Part shown: positions 37,061 through 42,670 of the stretch, one piece after another
Position numbering within the stretch: the stretch's first letter is position 1
Layout: every line of letters begins with the position of its first letter
Assembly: GCF_021442025.1 (NCBI RefSeq)
Contig: NZ_CP090446.1
Coordinates: forward strand, 1,426,001-1,490,000
Direction of reading: 5' to 3'
Source: Sphingobacterium sp. SRCM116780
GTDB lineage: Bacteria; Bacteroidota; Bacteroidia; Sphingobacteriales; Sphingobacteriaceae
Length of the DNA: 64,000 nucleotides
Position numbers and translations under genes: made by a program
Notes under the pieces: model-generated
What the model was told of the DNA's origin: nothing
What the model saw: the letters and a program-made list of their open reading frames with translations, nothing else
Databases searched by the model: none

Positions 37061-37414
37061 TTGCAAGAGGCTGAACGTAAATTATTATCCTTATTAATGC
37101 CTGAAGGGCTTTTAGAATACTTTCAAATTTTAGAGGTCGATCAGGTTGATAATCAACTCCACATTTATTTAGATGAACTTAATATAGTTCCAGCTGGTTT
37201 TGAGAACAGTAAGCTGGAGTCGAAAGGTTTTATGCCTTCCACCGAGATTTCAGACTTTCCTATTCGAGGGCAGAAAGTTACGCTACATATTCGTCGTCGT
37301 CGTTGGACGGTTCTTGATACTGGAGATATTATCACAAGAGATTGGAACCTCGTACGTGAGGGTGCTCGAATGACAACGGAATTCGGGCTTTTTTTAAAGA
37401 AGATATTTGGATAA
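37061..37414 (+). CDS. ISAon1-family transposase, N-terminal ORF
   Basis: The 117-aa product starts with TTG (LQEAERKLLSLLMPEGLLEYF). It continues with a beta segment, IRGQKVTLHIRRRRWTVLD and a closing TTEFGLFLKKIFG, as in the separate N-terminal protein of ISAon1-type elements. It overlaps the second ORF by eight bases in a different frame. It probably contributes DNA binding. Translation may pass into the second ORF by frameshifting near 37395-37414, but I see no clear slippery heptamer. Confidence 0.8.
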   Translation: MQEAERKLLSLLMPEGLLEYFQILEVDQVDNQLHIYLDELNIVPAGFENSKLESKGFMPSTEISDFPIRGQKVTLHIRRRRWTVLDTGDIITRDWNLVREGARMTTEFGLFLKKIFG

Positions 37415-38390
37415 CCATCCTGTAAGCGCCCATTTGGTGGGACTATTTTTTCATGTGGATGGTAAGCAATTACAGGATCAATACAAGAATCATCTCAGTG
37501 ATTTCCATGACTGGGATCAAAAGCCTCATGCTGAACAATGGATTCTTTTCCCTGAAAACATCTCCGAACACCTAAGCATTGATGAGACCAGTTTTAGTAA
37601 TGGCGAACTTTATACGATAATAAGTAGCAAATCTGCAAAAGGTAGGAAAGGAACCATTTTAGCCACTATACGGGGCACTAAGGCCGAAGACATCATTACT
37701 GTCTTAGAAAAGATTCCTTTACGATCAAGAAACAAGGTTAAGGAAGTGACCATGGATATGGCGCCAAACATGGCCAAAGCTATCCGCAGATGTTTCAGGA
37801 ATGCTAGACGAGTGGTCGACCGATTTCATGTTCAAAAGCTAGCTTACGACGCTGTTCAGGAGCTTCGAATAAAATATCGTTGGGAAGTATTGGATACTGA
37901 AAGTAAGAATATGACGGTATCCAGAAAACAGGGACAAACCTATGAACCTGAGCTGCTAGCCAACGGAGATACTCTTAAGCAGCTTTTAGCTAGATCTAGG
38001 CATCTCCTTTTCAAGCACCCAAGTAGATGGACAGAAAGTCAGAAACATCGTGCAGAACTTTTATTCCTGCGGTTTCCCAAACTAAAACAAGCTTACGATC
38101 TAGGAATTGCCCTGGGCGATATCTTCAACAAATGCAAAGACAAGAAAATAGCTTTTACCAAGCTAGGCCTGTGGCATAATCAGGTTGAGAATGTAGGAAT
38201 AATTTCATTTGAGAGTGTAGCAAGGTCAATAGCTGCACATCATCAATATATCTTACATTACTTCGATAACAGAAGTACAAATGCATCTGCAGAATCCTTC
38301 AATGCTAAACTTAAAGCTTTTAGAAGTGTATTTCGCGGAGTAAGGGATACTACATTCTTCTTATACAGAGTGATGAAATTATATGCTTAA
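37407..38390 (+). CDS. ISAon1-family DDE transposase
   Basis: The 327-aa catalytic part starts at TTG in the overlap with the first ORF. It shows an ISL3/transposase-12-like DDE core: LSIDETSFSNGELYTI (first Asp), VTMDMAPNMAKAIRRCF (second Asp), RRVVDRFHVQKLAYDAVQ, and a late SAESFNAKLKAFRSVFRG (Glu) before the C-terminus. The reading frame is intact to its stop, so the IS may be active. Initiation at TTG, or frameshift fusion to the upstream ORF, is unresolved. Confidence 0.88.
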   Translation: MDNHPVSAHLVGLFFHVDGKQLQDQYKNHLSDFHDWDQKPHAEQWILFPENISEHLSIDETSFSNGELYTIISSKSAKGRKGTILATIRGTKAEDIITVLEKIPLRSRNKVKEVTMDMAPNMAKAIRRCFRNARRVVDRFHVQKLAYDAVQELRIKYRWEVLDTESKNMTVSRKQGQTYEPELLANGDTLKQLLARSRHLLFKHPSRWTESQKHRAELLFLRFPKLKQAYDLGIALGDIFNKCKDKKIAFTKLGLWHNQVENVGIISFESVARSIAAHHQYILHYFDNRSTNASAESFNAKLKAFRSVFRGVRDTTFFLYRVMKLYA

Positions 38391-38423
38391 AAATATGATC
38401 CCCCAACTTTTCGGTATGATCCC

Positions 38424-38450
38424 AGTTTTGTAGATGGGAGGGAGATGTAA
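38424..38450 (+). pseudogene. displaced 3' end of radC
   Basis: Beginning with the AGTTTT duplication, the frame continues S-F-V-D-G-R-E-M-stop. Joined to radC at 36991 this restores a 146-aa protein ending YYSFVDGREM, close to the usual RadC ending (YYSF-[AV]-D). It is therefore the severed tail of radC. Confidence 0.6.
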
Positions 38451-38608
38451 GGATATTACAAAGGTGTTTTCTTTATTATAAGGGAGAGCTTAATAATCCT
38501 ATTGAAAAATGAGAAAAGAAATGAGAAAAACACCTATAATAAATTAGCAAAAACAAGTGAAATGTTAAAATTTGTCTCACGCTACTTTAAACAAAAGAAC
38601 TTAAATAA
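38451..38608. other. element end, no gene seen
   Basis: Short AT-rich noncoding stretch between the radC tail and the terminator that now serves the tRNA gene. Confidence 0.4.
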
Positions 38609-38641
38609 AAATCCCTTAACCTATTGAAGATTAAGGGATTT
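38609..38641 (-). terminator. element-borne terminator of tRNA-Met
   Basis: AAATCCCTTAA and TTAAGGGATTT pair around an 11-base loop; on the minus strand a T-rich tail follows. It lies four bases from the att repeat and replaces the displaced host terminator at 29463-29495. Confidence 0.75.
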
Positions 38642-38645
38642 ATTC

Positions 38646-38713
38646 AGTGCTCCCAACTGGGCTCGAACCAGTGACCAAAAGATTATGAGTCTTCTACTCT
38701 AACCAACTGAGCT
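38646..38713 (-). repeat. proximal attachment site within tRNA-Met
   Basis: This 68-base copy is identical to 29502-29569 and is part of the intact tRNA gene. It is the tRNA-side boundary of the integrative element. Integration thus preserved tRNA function. Confidence 0.9.
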
Positions 38714-38721
38714 ATAGGAGC
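38648..38721 (-). tRNA. tRNA-Met (anticodon CAT)
   Basis: The minus strand folds into a complete 74-base cloverleaf: acceptor GCTCCTA with TGGGAGC plus discriminator A, D arm AGCTC..GAGT, anticodon loop CTCATAA (CAT at 38687-38685), and T arm ACTGG-TTCGAGC-CCAGT. CCA is not encoded. The normal G1-C72 pair excludes initiator tRNA. It could be elongator Met or, if the C is lysidine-modified, Ile(CAU). Its 3' 66 bases lie in the integration repeat. Confidence 0.92.
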
Positions 38722-38807
38722 GGTTATTTTTATTTTATCAAAAATAGAATATTTATCCCGTTTTGACGATGCAAATATTGATATTTGTATTGATATTTCA
38801 AAATAAA

Positions 38808-39449
38808 ATGATGGAAAAAATTAAAAATATTATCCTTGATTATGGCGATGTGATCTTTATGATTGACTTTTTAAGGATGGAAGAAGCCTTTAGAGCCTTG
38901 GGTATCAAAAATGTAAGAGAATATTATGGTCATGGTGCACAAACTTCACTTTTTGATGATTTTGAACAAGGAAAAATTTCTGCAGATACCTTTAGAAACG
39001 GACTTCGTGAAATTACTGGTGCACATGAGCTAAGTGATGATCAAATTAACGAAGCCTGGAATGCTATGTTGATCGGTGTGACAGAAGGAAATCATGATTT
39101 ATTAATGTTGTTAAAACAAAAATATCGCTTGTTTTTATTGAGTAACAACAATGAAATTCATTATCAATGGATTATGGATTACTTGAAAAGAACGTTTAAT
39201 TTGGATGACAATGTTGGATTTTTTGAAAAAGATTATTACTCCCATTTAATGGGAATGCGAAAACCTAATAAGGAAATATTTGAATTTGTTTTAGAGGCAC
39301 ACAATTTAGAGCCACAGGAAACAGTTTTTATTGATGATAGTCCACAACATCTTAAAACAGCAAAAGAATTGGGGTTACAGACTTATTTGTTAACGAAACC
39401 AGATACGTTAAAGAATTTGCTTTATCGAGAAGGACTTTTGAAAGATTAA
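38808..39449 (+). CDS. HAD-superfamily hydrolase
   Basis: I start at 38808 (ATG ATG); upstream in-frame codons would add an unlikely hydrophobic leader. The 213-aa protein is a YihX-type HAD phosphatase. It shows ILDYGDVIF (motif I; the nucleophile Asp is followed by YGD where many relatives have LGG), LLSNNNEIHYQW (motif II), MGMRKPNKEIFEF (motif III Lys) and VFIDDSPQHLKTAKELG (motif IV). Members dephosphorylate small phosphorylated metabolites such as sugar phosphates. It begins about 90 bases upstream of the divergent tRNA gene, so both promoters share this gap. Confidence 0.85.
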   Translation: MMEKIKNIILDYGDVIFMIDFLRMEEAFRALGIKNVREYYGHGAQTSLFDDFEQGKISADTFRNGLREITGAHELSDDQINEAWNAMLIGVTEGNHDLLMLLKQKYRLFLLSNNNEIHYQWIMDYLKRTFNLDDNVGFFEKDYYSHLMGMRKPNKEIFEFVLEAHNLEPQETVFIDDSPQHLKTAKELGLQTYLLTKPDTLKNLLYREGLLKD

Positions 39450-39540
39450 GAGAATACTGAATCGATGTTTCCGATGAATAAAGAAACAACTTCTTATTCA
39501 AGGAGCTATTTTAAATAACATCAATAATTTTTAAAAATGT

Positions 39541-39571
39541 TTTGTCAATATCAATGATAATCGTACCTTTG
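39541..39571 (+). promoter_or_regulatory. promoter of rpsU
   Basis: TTTG (39541-39544), a 19-base spacer and TACCTTTG (39564-39571) match the Bacteroidota consensus fully. It lies 47 bases before the rpsU start. Confidence 0.85.
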
Positions 39572-39598
39572 CATCACTTTAAAAATTAAAAGGCTACG

Positions 39599-39607
39599 AA
39601 AGGAGGT
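39599..39607 (+). promoter_or_regulatory. strong Shine-Dalgarno of rpsU
   Basis: AAAGGAGGT lies 12 bases before the rpsU ATG. Most genes in this window have no such sequence. In Bacteroidota the ribosome hides its anti-Shine-Dalgarno with the help of bS21, and a strong site on rpsU itself has been linked to autogenous control. Confidence 0.75.
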
Positions 39608-39618
39608 ATATACAGAGC

Positions 39619-39813
39619 ATGATTATCGTAAATATAAAAGAAGGAGAATCTTTAGATAGAGCATTGAAGCGTTTCAAAAAGAAATTTGAGAAAACTGGAG
39701 TTTTAAGAGAACTACGTTCACGTCAAGCTTACGAGAAGAAATCTGTAACTCGTCGTATTCAAGTTAAGAAAGCGATTTACAAACAAGGATTGAACCAAGA
39801 AGTTTCAATCTAA
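39619..39813 (+). CDS. rpsU: 30S ribosomal protein bS21
   Basis: The 64-aa basic protein starts MIIVNIKEGESLDRALKRFK and continues with KKFEKTGVLRELRSRQAYEK, the standard bS21 sequence. It binds the 30S platform near the 3' end of 16S rRNA. It has a full-consensus promoter, an exceptional Shine-Dalgarno and its own terminator (39831-39863). The recombinase and hpf genes follow on the same strand, an order common in Bacteroidota. Confidence 0.97.
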   Translation: MIIVNIKEGESLDRALKRFKKKFEKTGVLRELRSRQAYEKKSVTRRIQVKKAIYKQGLNQEVSI

Positions 39814-39830
39814 GGTTTCTAATCAGATAT

Positions 39831-39863
39831 AAAAAAGGGGAAAGTTTGCTTTCCCCTTTTTTT
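39831..39863 (+). terminator. terminator after rpsU
   Basis: AAAAAAGGGGAAAG pairs with CTTTCCCCTTTTTTT around a 3-base loop, followed by further T residues. Transcription of the recombinase and hpf genes would need read-through or another promoter. Confidence 0.9.
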
Positions 39864-39905
39864 ATGTGCTTTATTTTTCTAAATTAGTTATAAATAGGAT
39901 GGAAT

Positions 39906-40784
39906 ATGTATCAGAAAGAGTTTGAACGGTATCTACAATTTGAAAGACGTTATTCCAAACACACTTTAACAGCGTATTTACACGAGGTAAGTTTGTTCTT
40001 GACTTTTCTGGAGCATGAAAATTTGGCATTTGAACAAGTCACTCATCGTGATATGCGTCATTACTTTGCTTTGATGACGGAAGCGAAAAAATCGGCCACT
40101 ACAGTGAATCGGAGTATCTCAGCTTTGCGGACATACTTTAAATATTTGCAACGAGAAGGAGTAATGAAAGGAAATCCTATTCAAATAAAAGCACTAAAAA
40201 CCCCTAAGAAATTACCTGTTGTAGTGGAAAAGGAAAAATTGGTTCAGTTGTTGGATCATTTGGAAGGAGAGGTCAATGACTTTGAAAGTCGTCGCGATAA
40301 ATTGGTGATGGAACTCTTATTTGGTACAGGAATACGTCTTGCAGAATTATTACAAATTCAAGACCGAGATATTGATTATTATAATAAAAATATTCTTATA
40401 TTCGGTAAAAGGAGTAAGGAAAGATTAGTCCCCATTAATGCGACATTAATAAAGGAATTGCAACTTTACTTACAAGCGAAATCCTTAAATATTAACAATA
40501 CTAAATCAAGTTTCTTAATCGTTACTAAAGAGGGGAAACCCGCTTATGCAAAATTAATCTATCGAATCGTACATAAGTATCTTTCAATGGTTTCTTTGCA
40601 ACAAAAAAGGAGCCCCCATATATTGAGGCATACATTTGCTACAGCATTGTTGGATAATGGTGCTGATTTGAATGCAATTAAAGAGCTCCTCGGACATGCT
40701 GGACTTGCTGCAACGCAAGTGTATACGCATAATTCGGTGGAGCGTCTAAAGTCTATTTATAAACAAGCTCATCCAAAAGCTTAA
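39906..40784 (+). CDS. xerC: XerC/XerD-like tyrosine recombinase
   Basis: The 292-aa protein has the N-terminal SAM-like core-binding domain (about 1-85) and the catalytic domain (about 105-292). Catalytic residues are visible: R144 (TGIRLAEL), H238 and R241 (HILRHTF), H264 (LGHAG) and nucleophile Y273 (VYTHN). The gene order rpsU, recombinase, hpf supports a housekeeping recombinase, probably acting at dif for chromosome-dimer resolution. The choice between XerC and XerD cannot be made from this sequence alone. Confidence 0.88.
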   Translation: MYQKEFERYLQFERRYSKHTLTAYLHEVSLFLTFLEHENLAFEQVTHRDMRHYFALMTEAKKSATTVNRSISALRTYFKYLQREGVMKGNPIQIKALKTPKKLPVVVEKEKLVQLLDHLEGEVNDFESRRDKLVMELLFGTGIRLAELLQIQDRDIDYYNKNILIFGKRSKERLVPINATLIKELQLYLQAKSLNINNTKSSFLIVTKEGKPAYAKLIYRIVHKYLSMVSLQQKRSPHILRHTFATALLDNGADLNAIKELLGHAGLAATQVYTHNSVERLKSIYKQAHPKA

Positions 40785-40799
40785 AAAAAAGGAGGAAAA

Positions 40800-41144
40800 A
40801 TGAACGTTACTGTGCAATCAATCAAATTTAATGCTGATCAAAAGCTAATTGAATTTATCCAAAGAAAGACAAGTAAATTGAATCAGTTTTTAGACTCAAT
40901 CATTGGTGGGGAATGTTATTTACGTTTAGAAAATGTAGATGATGAAGCGAATAAGGTGTCAGAGATTAAAATAAGTATACCAGGGAATCAGCTTTTTGCA
41001 AAGGGGCAGGCTAAAAGTTTTGAAGAAGCAACTGATATTGCAGTAGAATCAATAAGAAGACAAATTAATAAACATAAAACGAAGACCAAAACATTGGTAA
41101 GTAATCATAAAGAAATTTTGAGTACAGAAGAAGAAGAGCTTTAG
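40800..41144 (+). CDS. hpf: ribosome hibernation/stability factor (short HPF)
   Basis: The 114-aa protein is the short HPF/RaiA type: MNVTVQSIKFNADQKLIEFI, the central YLRLENVDDEANKVSEIKI and AKGQAKSFEEATDIAVESIRRQI. It binds the 30S decoding region in stationary phase. The start is preceded by AAAGGAGG with only four bases of spacing, another Shine-Dalgarno in a genome where they are rare. It lies 15 bases after the recombinase gene and is closed by the terminator at 41172-41203. Confidence 0.93.
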   Translation: MNVTVQSIKFNADQKLIEFIQRKTSKLNQFLDSIIGGECYLRLENVDDEANKVSEIKISIPGNQLFAKGQAKSFEEATDIAVESIRRQINKHKTKTKTLVSNHKEILSTEEEEL

Positions 41145-41171
41145 TAAATAATATAGCATACTTAATTTTAG

Positions 41172-41203
41172 AAAAGACTAATCGATGAGATTAGTCTTTT
41201 TTT
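41172..41203 (+). terminator. terminator after hpf
   Basis: AAAAGACTAATC pairs with GATTAGTCTTTT around a 5-base loop, followed by a T-run. Confidence 0.9.
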
Positions 41204-41450
41204 ATAATGGCTTATCAATCTTCTGTAATTTAAATGAAGTTGTTTTCTAAAGCTCTTGTTATTTGCTGGATATCAAAAAGTGGCCATATATCAGATGTAA
41301 AAACCTGAAACTTCTGATTGTTATCTTTTTATAGAATAAGCTAATTGAGGTTCAAAAATATTTTTAAAAATATTTTTATTCTTACTTGGATTGATTATAA
41401 ATAATGATTATTTTTGAACCATCACAATATAAAAAGAGAAGAATTACAAC

Positions 41451-41825
41451 ATGTTGAACACAATCTGTCCGTTAACAAATGTAGAAGAAGTTTTTATAAC
41501 TGAGGCTGGTGCGATTTATCAATGTAGTCGTAAAAATTGTTATTGGTTAGAGTTTGCAGGAACTACGACTTCATTTTCTGTTTCTGATTTTTTCAAATTC
41601 AAAAAATCAATCGATCAAATCGATGTAGAAAAAATGCTGACAGATACATCACGTTCTTCTGATTTTGCTGTTGTAATGCCATTTCGTACTGAACGTTGTT
41701 TTATATTGAATGTTCAAGACGTATTAGATTTACGTGAACTATTGTCTGGCGCAAAATTTATAATGGAATTGAATAGTGTAGTTAAAGCCTGCTTACGCAG
41801 TTCTAAGGTAAACATATTGGTATAA
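41451..41825 (+). CDS. conserved Bacteroidota protein, DUF6686-like
   Basis: The 124-aa protein has an N-terminal region with cysteines (NTICPLTNVEE, IYQCSRKNCYWLEF), a FSVSDFFKFKKSID segment and a C-terminal helical part (VQDVLDLRELLSGAKFIMEL). It resembles a family of small uncharacterised Bacteroidota proteins (I believe DUF6686). The Cys-x6-Cys-x4-Cys spacing could hold metal, but this is unproven. It is encoded just upstream of ferritin on the same strand with about 180 bases between them, so a joint iron-related role is a weak guess. Confidence 0.6.
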   Translation: MLNTICPLTNVEEVFITEAGAIYQCSRKNCYWLEFAGTTTSFSVSDFFKFKKSIDQIDVEKMLTDTSRSSDFAVVMPFRTERCFILNVQDVLDLRELLSGAKFIMELNSVVKACLRSSKVNILV

Positions 41826-41932
41826 GAGACCTACTTATAATTATACTGATTCTAAACAACTTATCTTTTTAAAGTCTAATTTAGACTGAATTTGTATTGT
41901 ATATTTTTTATACAGATTCGAGATTTCTCCTC

Positions 41933-41975
41933 TATCTTTGTATTGTTCAGGTAAGCCAAGTGTTAGGAAACTTGG
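41933..41975 (+). promoter_or_regulatory. ferritin promoter -7 box and leader hairpin
   Basis: TATCTTTG (41933-41940) is a perfect -7 element, with only a weak TTTA upstream at 41907-41910 (22 bases). In the leader, CCAAGT (41956-41961) faces ACTTGG (41970-41975) as a small hairpin about 33 bases before the start codon. It could influence expression. Confidence 0.5.
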
Positions 41976-42007
41976 TCATTAATATGGGTAATTAAAACTT
42001 AGAGAAT

Positions 42008-42535
42008 ATGAAAGATTTATTGAAATTAAAATCTTCTTTAACAGAAGAGATTGAAAATATATTAAATGCACAAATTAAAGTAGAAGCACATTCTTCATCT
42101 TTATATTTGGCTATGTCATCATGGTGTGATGATCAAGGTTTAGATAATGCAGCAGAATTTTTCGCTAAACAATCAAACGAAGAACGTGAGCATATGTTGA
42201 AACTCTTTAACTATATCAGTAATAGAGGCGGACGTGCTATTTCTCCTGAGGTAACAGGAATTCCTTCTGACTTTGATTCTTTCCGTGGTATTTTTGAATC
42301 GACATTGGAACAAGAAATGTTTGTAACAGAACAATTCAATAATATAGCTGATAAATGCATGAAATCAAAAGATTATGTAACTTTTAATTTTATACAATGG
42401 TTCTTGTCAGAGCAAGTAGAGGAAGAGTATGTTGCTAGAAGAATATTAGAACTATTTGATGTGATCGGTGAAGAGGGAACTGGACGTTGGGAGATTGATA
42501 AACATTTGGTGAAAGTTACTTTTTTTGGTGAATAA
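42008..42535 (+). CDS. ftnA: ferritin
   Basis: The 175-aa protein is a classical bacterial ferritin. Ferroxidase ligands are visible in order: E-ILNAQIKVEAHSS (first Glu), KQSNEEREHML (Glu and His), QFNNIADKCMK, and SEQVEEEYVARRIL. It oxidises and stores iron in 24-meric shells in the cytoplasm. It is monocistronic, with a -7 box at 41933 and an intrinsic terminator after the stop. Confidence 0.95.
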   Translation: MKDLLKLKSSLTEEIENILNAQIKVEAHSSSLYLAMSSWCDDQGLDNAAEFFAKQSNEEREHMLKLFNYISNRGGRAISPEVTGIPSDFDSFRGIFESTLEQEMFVTEQFNNIADKCMKSKDYVTFNFIQWFLSEQVEEEYVARRILELFDVIGEEGTGRWEIDKHLVKVTFFGE

Positions 42536-42559
42536 TTAATTTTCTTTACAATATAAGGA

Positions 42560-42593
42560 GAGCTGTTTATCTAAAATAAACAGCTCTTTTTTT
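42560..42593 (+). terminator. terminator after ferritin
   Basis: GAGCTGTTTAT pairs with ATAAACAGCTC around a 5-base loop and is followed by seven T residues. Confidence 0.92.
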
Positions 42594-42670
42594 ATACAAT
42601 AATTCATTGTTTTACGTTAAAGATGTATGAATTATTTATGTATATTGACATAATAATAGAATAAGTTGTT

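Larger units (their letters stand above)
36992..38423 (+). mobile_element. ISAon1-like insertion sequence (about 1.43 kb)
   Basis: The ends form imperfect inverted repeats: left GGGATCA..GAATTGTTGGGGG and right, reversed, GGGATCA..GAAAAGTTGGGGG. The IS carries two overlapping ORFs for a DDE-type transposase and is flanked by AGTTTT on both sides. It interrupts the final codons of radC. An old, internally deleted relative lies at 28742-28919, outside the integrative element, so this IS family has been active in the genome more than once. Confidence 0.8.
29502..38645. mobile_element. 9.1-kb tRNA-Met integrative element
   Basis: The element is bounded by the 68-bp direct repeat at 29502-29569 and 38646-38713, starts with a tyrosine integrase, and is more AT-rich than its surroundings by eye. 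Its genes include a P4/D5-like SF3 helicase, a radC-like gene and several unknown small proteins. I see no relaxase, coupling protein, conjugation pilus, capsid or terminase genes. It therefore looks like a mobilisable or satellite-type element relying on a helper, or a reduced one. It supplies its own terminator (38609-38641) for the tRNA gene it reconstructs. Confidence 0.85.

Noticed and set aside
29502-38713. Integrated filamentous phage (inovirus)
   Set aside because: A small beta-rich protein and small membrane proteins are suggestive, but there is no Zot/pI ATPase, no recognisable coat gene, and the replication protein is an SF3 helicase rather than a rolling-circle initiator.
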